Of a stretch of 13,361 nucleotides of DNA, positions 6,660-12,364 are shown one piece after another. How positions within the stretch are numbered: position 1 is the stretch's first letter; each line of letters begins with the position of its first letter. Source of the DNA: an uncultured Collinsella sp. Its GTDB lineage: Bacteria; Actinomycetota; Coriobacteriia; Coriobacteriales; Coriobacteriaceae. The notes below the pieces were generated by a model. It did no database searches and had not been told where the DNA came from. It was given only the letters and a program-made list of their open reading frames with translations. The position numbers and the translations under genes are program-made. The stretch lies in the NCBI GenBank assembly GCA_900547765.1, contig URIA01000056.1:1-13361 (forward strand), in the 5' to 3' direction.

Positions 6660-7454
6660 ATGCTCGTTTATGTTCGCGGCGCCGGCGATATCGCCACGGG
6701 CGTCGCCGCCCGTTTGGTGCGCGCCGGCGTGTCGGTCGCTATGGCCGATATCGCGGTTCCCACGTGCATCCGCCGCACAATCAGTTTTTGCGAGGCCATT
6801 CGCCTGGGCGAGGTCCAGGTCGAGGGCATTCGCGCTCGCTTGGCGCAGACGCCGGCAGAGGCGCTTGCAATTACCGAGGCCGGAGACGTCGCCGTCGTGG
6901 TAGACCCCCAGGCCAAGATGCTCGATGAGCTTAAACCCGCTGCCGTGGTCGACGCGATTTTGGCCAAGCGCAACCTGGGTACCACGCGCGACATGGCGCC
7001 TGCCGTCATCGCCGTGGGGCCGGGCTTTACCGCGCCGGTTGACTGCGACGCCGTGGTCGAGACCATGCGCGGGCATTTCTTGGGCCGTGTCATTACCCAA
7101 GGTTCGCCCCAGCCCAACACGGGCGTGCCGGGCATTATCGCCGGCTATGGCAAGGAGCGCGTAATCCACAGCCCCGCCGCCGGCGTGTTTCGGTCCGACC
7201 GCGCAATCGGCGACATCGTGCGCGCCGGAGACGTGATTGGCTACGCGGGCGATACGCCCATGCGCACGCAGATCGATGGCTGTCTGCGCGGGCTTTTGGC
7301 GAACGGCGTGCAGGTGACCGAGGGCTTTAAATGCGCCGATGCCGATCCGCGCGGCGATGCCAGCTATATCAACTACATTTCGGACAAGGCGACGTCGGTC
7401 GGCGGCGGCGTGCTCGAGGCACTCGCTATGCTCACCGATATCTTTAGAGGATAG
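6660..7454 (+). CDS. yqeB: selenium-dependent molybdenum hydroxylase system protein YqeB (EF2563 family)
   Basis: The product is 264 aa. It starts with a Rossmann-like motif VRGAGDIATGVAARL (5-19), characteristic of the YqeB/EF2563 family found in organisms with selenium-dependent molybdenum hydroxylases. Other family-like segments are VVDPQAKML (80-88), AVGPGFTAP (116-124) and QGSPQPNTGVPG (144-155). The molecular function is unknown; genome-context studies place it with SelD, YqeC and XdhC-type proteins in cofactor maturation. E. coli YqeB is about twice as long; this one matches the shorter EF2563 type. The ATG is 9 bases after AGGGAGGT, and the next gene follows by 9 bases, so they are co-transcribed. 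No membrane segment is seen; cytoplasmic. The family call is firm, the role inferred. Confidence 0.88.
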   Translation: MLVYVRGAGDIATGVAARLVRAGVSVAMADIAVPTCIRRTISFCEAIRLGEVQVEGIRARLAQTPAEALAITEAGDVAVVVDPQAKMLDELKPAAVVDAILAKRNLGTTRDMAPAVIAVGPGFTAPVDCDAVVETMRGHFLGRVITQGSPQPNTGVPGIIAGYGKERVIHSPAAGVFRSDRAIGDIVRAGDVIGYAGDTPMRTQIDGCLRGLLANGVQVTEGFKCADADPRGDASYINYISDKATSVGGGVLEALAMLTDIFRG

Positions 7455-7463
7455 AAGGCGGCA

Positions 7464-8507
7464 ATGGAAAAGCTCGATGTTGTGAATGCGGCGCTTGTCG
7501 CCCTGCGTGCTGGCGAGACGTGCGAGCTCGTGGTCGTGGCCGGCACGGCGGGGTCGTCGCCGCGCGGCGTGGGCGCCTGGATGGTCGTCTTTGCCGACGG
7601 CAGCCAGGCGGGCACCATCGGCGGCGGCAAGATCGAGCTCTTTGCGCTGGACGAGGCGCGAGAGCTGCTGGCCGCGGGGCAATCGCGTCTGGTCCGCTAC
7701 ACCATGGGCGGCGAGAACTCCGATACCGGCATGATCTGCGGCGGAGCCATCTGCCTGTGCTATCTGCATCTGGATGCGACCCAGGCACCGTTGTTTCAGG
7801 AAATTGCCGACGTCTTGGTCTATCGGCGCATCGGCGACTTCGTCATCGACTTTGAGCCGTTTATCGCGAGCGCGCTCGAGGGCGATGTGGCCGAGTACCA
7901 TGGCGAGGCATCGCGCCATACCATTGCCGGCTGCCCCGGGCTTTCGCTGGTGGAGGAGGGGAGTAAGGTCACCTACACCAACGCGGCCTCTGAGATTCCC
8001 GCGGCGCACATCGAGACGCTCTGCCCCGAGGGCCTGACCTACATCTTTGGCTGCGGCCACGTGGGCGCCGCGACGGCGCGGGTGCTCACGGCGGCGGGCT
8101 TTGCCGTCGTGACGTGCGACGACCGTCCCGGCACGCTGACCCCCGATTGGGTGCCCGGTGTCTACGACCGTCGTCTGGTCGACTACAAGAACCTGAGCAA
8201 GCAGTGCCCCATCGGCCCGCGCGACTTGGTGGTCGTGGCCACAGCAGGCCACAAGTCCGATATCGACGTGGTGATTCAGGCCATGCGTGCCAAGCCTGCC
8301 TACCTGGGCTGTCTGGGTTCGCGTCGCAAGACGGCCTTTGTGCGTGCCCGCCTGGAGCAGGAAGGCTTTACACAGGACCAGATCGACGAGCTGCACCTTC
8401 CGATCGGCGTTGCCATCGAGGCCGAGGACCCCGAGGAGATCGCCATCTCCATCGCTGCCGAGATGATTCACCTGCGCCGCACCAAGCTCGTCCCCCGCAA
8501 GCGCTAA
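7464..8507 (+). CDS. XdhC/CoxI-family molybdenum hydroxylase maturation protein
   Basis: The product is 347 aa with both expected parts. The N-terminal XdhC/CoxI domain shows GTAGSSPRGVGAWM (27-40), TIGGGKIE (51-58) and GMICGGAI (89-96). The C-terminal Rossmann domain shows YIFGCGHVGAATA (192-204), CDDRPGTL (217-224), TAGHKSD, LGCLGSRRKTA and PIGVAIEAEDPEEIAISIAAEMI. XdhC proteins bind the molybdenum cofactor and help insert or sulfurate it in xanthine dehydrogenases; here a selenium-dependent hydroxylase is the likely client because yqeB and yqeC are adjacent. It starts 9 bases after yqeB with a moderate site (GAAGG) in the gap. The stop is 17 bases before inverted-repeat copy 2. The hydroxylase subunits are not in this window. 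It is full length with no missing motif. Confidence 0.9.
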   Translation: MEKLDVVNAALVALRAGETCELVVVAGTAGSSPRGVGAWMVVFADGSQAGTIGGGKIELFALDEARELLAAGQSRLVRYTMGGENSDTGMICGGAICLCYLHLDATQAPLFQEIADVLVYRRIGDFVIDFEPFIASALEGDVAEYHGEASRHTIAGCPGLSLVEEGSKVTYTNAASEIPAAHIETLCPEGLTYIFGCGHVGAATARVLTAAGFAVVTCDDRPGTLTPDWVPGVYDRRLVDYKNLSKQCPIGPRDLVVVATAGHKSDIDVVIQAMRAKPAYLGCLGSRRKTAFVRARLEQEGFTQDQIDELHLPIGVAIEAEDPEEIAISIAAEMIHLRRTKLVPRKR

Positions 8508-8524
8508 TCGCATCCCCATACATG

Positions 8525-8591
8525 AGTTGCGGTGAAATACGGACTGTTAAAGCCTGTTAAGCCGTCAAACGGTCCCTATTTCACCGCAACT
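8525..8591. repeat. diverged inverted repeat, copy 2 of the palindromic element
   Basis: The left arm 8525-8548 pairs with 8568-8591: 15 perfect pairs (AGTTGCGGTGAAATA), one C/C mismatch (8540/8576), GGAC with GTCC, one T-G wobble and GTT with AAC. The 24-base left arm matches the core of copy 1 exactly (AGTTGCGGTGAAATACGGAC onward), while the right arm has drifted. The loop (8549-8567) carries part of a small near-tandem repeat, TGTTAAAGCC then TGTTAAGCC (8545-8563). A CCCCAT flank lies 5 bases before the left arm; copy 1 has CCCCAT 6 bases outside its arm on the minus strand. It lies 17 bases after the XdhC-family stop and has no T-tract. Dispersed palindromic element, as for copy 1. Confidence 0.85.
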
Positions 8592-8666
8592 GCCATTTTC
8601 CTCCGTCCCCTAGGGATCAATTTGTGCGGGGGAGTTGTGGAGTTGTGCAGGCAGACGAGGTTTTTC

Positions 8667-8695
8667 TGGAAATACGCTCCCGATGCGCGTATAGT
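8667..8695 (+). promoter_or_regulatory. candidate promoter of the rplE-secY operon
   Basis: TGGAAA (8667-8672, 4 of 6 to TTGACA) and TATAGT (8690-8695, 5 of 6 to TATAAT) are separated by 17 bases, the optimal spacing. It lies about 140 bases before rplE, in the only place where this split operon can have its own promoter after the palindromic element. A tandem GAGTTGTG pair lies just upstream. This is a pattern match only. Confidence 0.5.
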
Positions 8696-8712
8696 ACCGA
8701 TTGTTTTGTCGG

Positions 8713-8772
8713 CTCCTGCTGCGTCGAGTCCAAACCGCGAAATGCCATGAGCGGCGCGGATGCAGCCAGGAG
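8713..8772 (+). promoter_or_regulatory. possible structured 5' leader of rplE
   Basis: CTCCTGCTGC (8713-8722) pairs with GCAGCCAGGAG (8762-8772), 10 pairs with one bulged C (8766). Nested inside it, CCGCG (8735-8739) pairs with CGCGG (8755-8759). The two stems lie between the candidate start of transcription and the rplE ribosome-binding site, where ribosomal-protein leaders bind their regulator. In E. coli the spc operon is controlled by S8 near rplE, but I do not see a convincing copy of that site. Hand-found pairing only. Confidence 0.35.
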
Positions 8773-8832
8773 GCACGAGGACAACCCATCGTGGCCACGC
8801 CCCGTGCTTAAAACCCCAAGAAGGAGTGAACA

Positions 8833-9390
8833 ATGGCAGAAGAGAAGTATGTGCCGCGTCTGAAGACCAAGTACAACAACGAGGTCAAGCAGCAGCTTCA
8901 GGACAAGTTCCAGTACGAGAACGTCATGATGATCCCCAAGTTTGAGAAGATCGTCGTGAACATGGGTGTCGGCGAGGCCGCTACCGATTCCAAGGCCATC
9001 GACGGTGCCGTGCGCGACCTGCGCGCCATCACCGGCCAGCAGCCGATGATCACCCGTGCCCGCAAGTCCATCGCTACCTTCCGTCTGCGCGCTGGTATGC
9101 CGATCGGCTGCAAGGTTACCCTGCGTGGCGACCGTATGTGGGAGTTCTTCGATCGTCTGACCTCCGTCGCGATCCCCCGTATCCGCGACTTCCGCGGTAT
9201 CTCCGCCAAGAGCTTCGACGGCCGTGGTAACTTCTCCATGGGCGTCACCGAGCAGCTCATCTTCCCCGAGATCGACTTCGATTCCGTCGATCACCAGCGT
9301 GGTATGGACATCACTTTCGTGACCACCGCCAACACCGATGAGGAGGCCAAGGCCCTTCTGGACGCCTTCGGTTTCCCGTTCAAGAAATAG
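8833..9390 (+). CDS. rplE: 50S ribosomal protein L5
   Basis: The product is 185 aa, typical of L5 in high-GC Gram-positives. L5 binds 5S rRNA and the central protuberance of the large subunit. Family-typical stretches are MMIPKFEKIVVNMGVGEA (32-49), RARKSIATFRLR, GMPIGCKVTLRG and the C-terminal GMDITFVTTANTDEEAKALL. The ATG follows AAGGAG by 6 bases. It is the first gene of this ribosomal block: normally rplN and rplX come directly before it, but here an XdhC-family gene and a 325-base gap do. Strong codon bias fits high expression. A GC-rich hairpin follows the stop. Confidence 0.98.
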   Translation: MAEEKYVPRLKTKYNNEVKQQLQDKFQYENVMMIPKFEKIVVNMGVGEAATDSKAIDGAVRDLRAITGQQPMITRARKSIATFRLRAGMPIGCKVTLRGDRMWEFFDRLTSVAIPRIRDFRGISAKSFDGRGNFSMGVTEQLIFPEIDFDSVDHQRGMDITFVTTANTDEEAKALLDAFGFPFKK

Positions 9391-9407
9391 GTTCACCTGC
9401 CCTATAA

Positions 9408-9435
9408 GCGCCGTTCCCACAAGGGGGCGGCGTTT
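9408..9435 (+). other. intercistronic hairpin between rplE and rpsZ (weak terminator or processing site)
   Basis: CGCCGTTCCC (9409-9418) pairs with GGGGGCGGCG (9423-9432), 10 pairs including two G-U, around the tetraloop ACAA, then TTT. It resembles an intrinsic terminator with too short a T-run, so partial termination, an RNase processing site or mRNA stabilisation is more likely within this operon. Confidence 0.55.
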
Positions 9436-9469
9436 GGGGCGAACAATACTCTATGTGAGGAGGATATAA

Positions 9470-9655
9470 GTGGCTAAGACATCGATGATCGTCAAGTGCA
9501 ATCGCAAGCAGAAGTTCTCTACTCGTGAGTACACGCGCTGCCAGCGCTGCGGCCGTCCGCACTCTGTGTACCGCAAGTTCGGCCTGTGCCGTGTCTGCTT
9601 CCGTGAGCTTGCACTCAAGGGCGAGCTTCCCGGCGTTAAGAAGGCCAGCTGGTAA
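9470..9655 (+). CDS. rpsZ: 30S ribosomal protein S14, zinc-binding type (S14 type Z)
   Basis: The product is 61 aa, the short zinc-ribbon form of S14 found in Gram-positives and other groups. Four cysteines, C24 and C27 (CQRC) and C40 and C43 (CRVC), bind zinc; the RCGRPHSVYRKFGLCRVCFRE core is diagnostic. It sits in the 30S head near S3 and S10. The start is GTG at 9470, chosen because GAGGAGG (9457-9463) lies 6 bases upstream and the protein begins with the family's MAKTSMIVK. Its place between rplE and rpsH is the classical spc order. It needs zinc, unlike the long cysteine-free S14 used under zinc limitation in some bacteria. Confidence 0.97.
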   Translation: MAKTSMIVKCNRKQKFSTREYTRCQRCGRPHSVYRKFGLCRVCFRELALKGELPGVKKASW

Positions 9656-9710
9656 GTCACTACCAGCGTTTCAAGCATCCGTTTGGAACAGGGAAAACGC
9701 GCTAGTTAGG

Positions 9711-9733
9711 CTTTGCCGTTAAGGGCGGCGAAG
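9711..9733 (+). other. intercistronic hairpin between rpsZ and rpsH
   Basis: CTTTGCCG (9711-9718) pairs with CGGCGAAG (9726-9733), 8 pairs with one T-G wobble and a 7-base loop, inside the 119-base gap before rpsH. There is no T-run. It may be a translational control or mRNA processing element; no known motif was matched. Confidence 0.4.
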
Positions 9734-9774
9734 AACCAAGAGCACGTGTTCATCAAGAACGAAGGAGAATCTGT

Positions 9775-10173
9775 ATGAACCTTACAGACCCGATCGCAGA
9801 TATGCTTACGCGCATCCGTAACGCTAACTCTGTGAACAAGGCCACGGTCTCCATGCCGAGCAGCAAGAAGCTCGTCGAGATCGCTCGTGTTCTGCACGAG
9901 GAGGGCTACATCGAGGGCTACGATGTCGAGGACACCGTTCCCCAGAAGACTCTGCACATCACGCTTAAGTATGGTCCCAAGAAGGCTAAGGTCATCAACG
10001 GCATCCGCCGCATTTCCAAGCCGGGCCTGCGTAAGTACACCGGCGTTGCCGACATGCCCCGCGTCCGCGGTGGCCTTGGTACCGCCATTATTTCCACCAG
10101 CCATGGCGTCATGACCGACCGCGATGCTCGCAAGCACAACGTCGGCGGCGAGATCATCGCTTACGTCTGGTAA
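9775..10173 (+). CDS. rpsH: 30S ribosomal protein S8
   Basis: The product is 132 aa, standard for S8, which binds 16S rRNA helix 21 in the platform and in E. coli represses the spc operon. Recognisable stretches are TDPIADMLTRIRNAN (3-17), KKLVEIARVLHEEGYIEGY, RRISKPGLRKY and the conserved C-terminus GTAIISTSHGVMTDRDARKHNVGGEIIAYVW. The ATG is 7 bases after AAGGAG (9762-9767). It is separated from rpsZ by 119 bases containing a hairpin, and from rplF by 33 bases. An autoregulatory role is possible by analogy but not shown by this sequence. Confidence 0.98.
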   Translation: MNLTDPIADMLTRIRNANSVNKATVSMPSSKKLVEIARVLHEEGYIEGYDVEDTVPQKTLHITLKYGPKKAKVINGIRRISKPGLRKYTGVADMPRVRGGLGTAIISTSHGVMTDRDARKHNVGGEIIAYVW

Positions 10174-10206
10174 TTCGCTCGGTAGGTAGAAGGAAAGGAG
10201 ATCACC

Positions 10207-10743
10207 GTGTCTCGTATCGGTAATAAGCCTGTCCAGATTCCCGCCGGAGTCGAAGTGGCAGTCAACGGCAACAACGTTGTCGTCAAGGGCCCCAAGGGCC
10301 AGCTCGAGCTCGATGTCTTTGAGAAGCTCGCTATCAACGTCGAGGACAACGTCCTCACCGTTTCCCGTCCCGACGACGAGCGTGAGACCCGTGCCCGCCA
10401 CGGCCTCACCCGCGCCCTCATCCACAACATGGTTGTTGGCGTTTCCGAGGGCTTCGAGAAGAAGCTCGAGCTCGCCGGCGTCGGTTACCGCGTGCAGCAG
10501 AAGGGCAAGAACCTCGAGTTCTCCCTGGGCTTCTCGCACCCCGTGATCGTCGAGGCTCCCGAGGGCATCACCTTCGAGGTTCCCGACAACACCCACGTGA
10601 ACGTCAAGGGTATCAACAAGCAGCAGGTCGGTCAGATCGCCGCTGAGATCCGCGGCCATCGTCCTCCCGAGCCTTACAAGGGCAAGGGTATCCACTACGT
10701 TGGCGAGCACATCCGCCGCAAGCTGGGTAAGGCCGCCAAGTAG
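10207..10743 (+). CDS. rplF: 50S ribosomal protein L6
   Basis: The product is 178 aa, the usual L6 length, with the duplicated L6 fold. The N-terminus SRIGNKPVQIPAGVEV is typical, GPKGQLEL lies in the first repeat and the C-terminal PEPYKGKGIHYVGEHIRRKLGKAAK is the L6 signature near the sarcin-ricin loop. The start codon is GTG at 10207, fixed by AAAGGAG (10194-10200), 6 bases upstream, and by protein similarity. The nearest alternatives would truncate the conserved N-terminus. Codon bias is strong. An 8-bp perfect hairpin follows in the gap to rplR. Confidence 0.98.
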   Translation: MSRIGNKPVQIPAGVEVAVNGNNVVVKGPKGQLELDVFEKLAINVEDNVLTVSRPDDERETRARHGLTRALIHNMVVGVSEGFEKKLELAGVGYRVQQKGKNLEFSLGFSHPVIVEAPEGITFEVPDNTHVNVKGINKQQVGQIAAEIRGHRPPEPYKGKGIHYVGEHIRRKLGKAAK

Positions 10744-10768
10744 TCGTAACCGACTCACTCGCATAAGA

Positions 10769-10790
10769 CCAGCACCCCGTCAGGTGCTGG
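10769..10790 (+). other. intercistronic hairpin between rplF and rplR
   Basis: CCAGCACC (10769-10776) and GGTGCTGG (10783-10790) form a perfect 8-bp stem with a 6-base loop. A CTTTTT stretch appears only 11 bases later, too far for a normal terminator. It is probably an mRNA processing or stabilising element within the operon. Confidence 0.5.
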
Positions 10791-10818
10791 CAAGATCAAC
10801 CTTTTTAGGAGTTTACGT

Positions 10819-11187
10819 ATGAACAAGCATAAGGCGAAGCTGGAAGGCCTCAAGCGTCGTCAGCGTCGTGTTCGCGGCAAGGTCTCGGGTACCTCCGAGC
10901 GTCCGCGTCTTCGCGTGACCCGTACTAACGCCAACATCTATGCCCAGATCATCGACGACAGCAAGGGCTCCAGCCTGACGCTCGTCTCTGCCTCGACCCT
11001 CGAGGCCGAGTTCAAGGGCACCCACACCTCGAACAAGGAGGCTGCGGAGAAGGTCGGTCAGCTCGTTGGCAAGCGCGCCATCGAGGCCGGCATCACCAAG
11101 GTCGCCTTCGATCGCGGTGGCCGTATCTACCATGGCCGCGTCAAGGCCCTCGCCGACGGTGCTCGTGCCGCCGGTCTCGAGTTCTAG
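10819..11187 (+). CDS. rplR: 50S ribosomal protein L18
   Basis: The product is 122 aa, standard for L18, which delivers 5S rRNA to the large subunit together with L5. The basic N-terminus (KRRQRRVRGKVSG) precedes RPRLRVTRTNANIYAQIIDD, the family core, and the protein ends with VAFDRGGRIYHGRVKALADGARAAGLEF, the L18 C-terminal signature. The ATG is 7 bases after AGGAG (10807-10811). The rpsE ribosome-binding site overlaps the rplR stop, so the two are translationally linked. Confidence 0.98.
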   Translation: MNKHKAKLEGLKRRQRRVRGKVSGTSERPRLRVTRTNANIYAQIIDDSKGSSLTLVSASTLEAEFKGTHTSNKEAAEKVGQLVGKRAIEAGITKVAFDRGGRIYHGRVKALADGARAAGLEF

Positions 11188-11201
11188 GAGGTATGTAGCA
11201 C

Positions 11202-11726
11202 ATGGCTCGTAATCAGAAGCAGCAGCGCGAGGCCTCCGAGTTCGAGGAGCGCGTCGTTTACATCAACCGCGTGTCGAAGACCGTCAAGGGTGGTCGTCGC
11301 ATGAGCCTCGTCGCTCTCGTCGTCGTTGGCGACGGCAAGGGCAACGTCGGCGTTGGCATGGGCAAGTCCGCTGAGGTGCCCCTGGCCATCTCCAAGGCGT
11401 CTCTCGATGCCAAGAAGAACATGTTCCACGTGCCGGTGACCGAGCAGGGCACCATCCCGCACGAGGTTCTCGGCCACTTTGGTGCCGGCCGCATCATCAT
11501 CAAGCCCGCTGTCGAGGGTACCGGCGTTATCGCCGGCGGCGCTGTGCGTCCCCTCTTTGAGCTTGCTGGCATCAAGAACGTCCTGTCCAAGTCCCTCGGT
11601 ACCGACAACGGCCTCAACATCATCAAGGCTGCCGTCGAGGGCCTCAAGGAGCTCTCCAGCCCTGAGGACGTCGCGGCTCGCCGTGGCCTGACGGTCTCCG
11701 AGATGTTCGTCGGTAAGGAGAACTAA
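11202..11726 (+). CDS. rpsE: 30S ribosomal protein S5
   Basis: The product is 174 aa, normal for S5 of the small-subunit decoding region. The double-stranded RNA-binding N-domain covers about residues 10-80 (FEERVVYINRVSKTVKGGRR, then VVVGDGKGNVGVGMGKSAEVP). The C-domain has HEVLGHFGAGRIIIKPA, GTGVIAGGAVRPLFELAGI and KSLGTDNGLNIIKA. Spectinomycin-contact residues fall in the VKGGRR loop, which looks wild type. The ribosome-binding site AGGAGG (11186-11191) overlaps the rplR stop, 10 bases before the ATG. Confidence 0.98.
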   Translation: MARNQKQQREASEFEERVVYINRVSKTVKGGRRMSLVALVVVGDGKGNVGVGMGKSAEVPLAISKASLDAKKNMFHVPVTEQGTIPHEVLGHFGAGRIIIKPAVEGTGVIAGGAVRPLFELAGIKNVLSKSLGTDNGLNIIKAAVEGLKELSSPEDVAARRGLTVSEMFVGKEN

Positions 11727-11728
11727 GC

Positions 11729-11911
11729 ATGGCTGACACCATCAAGATCAAGCAGGTCCGCAGCACCAACGGTTGCAAGCAGGACCAGGTCCGTACTGTC
11801 CGTGCCCTCGGTCTCCACAGGATCCGCGAGGTTCGCGAGATTGCTGACAACGAGTCCGTCCGCGGCATGATCTTCAAGGTCAAGCACCTTGTCGAGATTG
11901 TAGAGGAGTAG
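11729..11911 (+). CDS. rpmD: 50S ribosomal protein L30
   Basis: The product is 60 aa, the typical bacterial L30. IKIKQVRSTNGCKQDQVRTVRALGLHRIREVREIADNESVRGMIFKVKHLVEI covers the whole fold, and the LGL-RI segment is diagnostic. The ATG comes 2 bases after the rpsE stop, with AAGGAG (11715-11720) inside the end of rpsE, so translation is coupled. L30 is absent from some bacteria; its presence here is ordinary for Actinobacteria. Confidence 0.97.
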   Translation: MADTIKIKQVRSTNGCKQDQVRTVRALGLHRIREVREIADNESVRGMIFKVKHLVEIVEE

Positions 11912-11914
11912 CAA

Positions 11915-12364
11915 ATGCAGCTTCACGATCTTACTCCCGCGCCCGGTTCCACCAAGAACCGTAAGCGCGTCGGCCGTGGCAATTCTTCGGGTCACGGCAC
12001 CACTTCTGGCCGCGGCCAGAAGGGCCAGGGTTCCCGCTCTGGCGGCACCAAGGGTGCCGGCTTCGAGGGTGGCCAGACTCCGCTGGCTATGCGCCTGCCC
12101 AAGCTTCCGGGCTTCCGCAACCCCCGTCGTATCGAGTACACCGCTGTTAACGTTGAGCGTCTCGAGCGTAAGTTCGAGGATGGCGCTGTGATCGACGGTG
12201 CCGCTCTTAAGGCCGCTCGCATCACCAAGAGCGAGTTCGAGCCCGTCAAGGTGCTCGGCAATGGTGAGCTCACCAAGAAGTTCACGGTCAAGGTCGACAA
12301 GGTCAGCGCTTCTGCGCAGGCCAAGATCGAGGCCGCCGGCGGAAAGGTCGAGCTGCCGTGCTAA
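11915..12364 (+). CDS. rplO: 50S ribosomal protein L15
   Basis: The product is 149 aa, standard for L15, a late-assembly protein of the large subunit. The long glycine/basic N-terminal tail (GSTKNRKRVGRGNSSGHGTTSGRGQKGQGSRSG, about residues 11-43) threads into 23S rRNA. It is followed by FEGGQTPLAMRLPKLPGF and the C-terminal globular part ending AKIEAAGGKVELPC. It starts 3 bases after rpmD, with GAGGAG (11903-11908) inside rpmD. Its last 7 bases overlap the GTG-started secY in another frame, a translational coupling. Confidence 0.98.
   Translation: MQLHDLTPAPGSTKNRKRVGRGNSSGHGTTSGRGQKGQGSRSGGTKGAGFEGGQTPLAMRLPKLPGFRNPRRIEYTAVNVERLERKFEDGAVIDGAALKAARITKSEFEPVKVLGNGELTKKFTVKVDKVSASAQAKIEAAGGKVELPC

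Larger units (their letters stand above)
8508..8832 (+). other. 325-bp intergenic region before rplE
   Basis: This is the longest gene-free stretch. In order it holds inverted-repeat copy 2 (8525-8591), a tandem GAGTTGTG pair (8632-8639 and 8640-8647), a candidate promoter (8667-8695), a possible structured leader (8713-8772) and the rplE ribosome-binding site AAGGAG (8821-8826). No RNA gene was recognised. rplN and rplX, which normally precede rplE, are absent. Confidence 0.8.

Noticed and set aside
6597..8519. A 640-codon open frame on the minus strand across yqeB and the XdhC-family gene
   Set aside because: It is antisense to two clear family members, has no recognisable domain and no ribosome-binding site; long antisense frames are expected in GC-rich DNA with strong third-position bias.
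5734..8591. The repeats as a CRISPR array or an IS element
   Set aside because: There are only two copies, 2.7 kb apart, each an inverted repeat; no spacers, no transposase gene between or beside them, and no target-site duplication that I can see.
8532..8750. A 72-codon frame starting inside inverted-repeat copy 2
   Set aside because: It begins in the repeat, has no ribosome-binding site and runs through the promoter and leader region; no domain seen.
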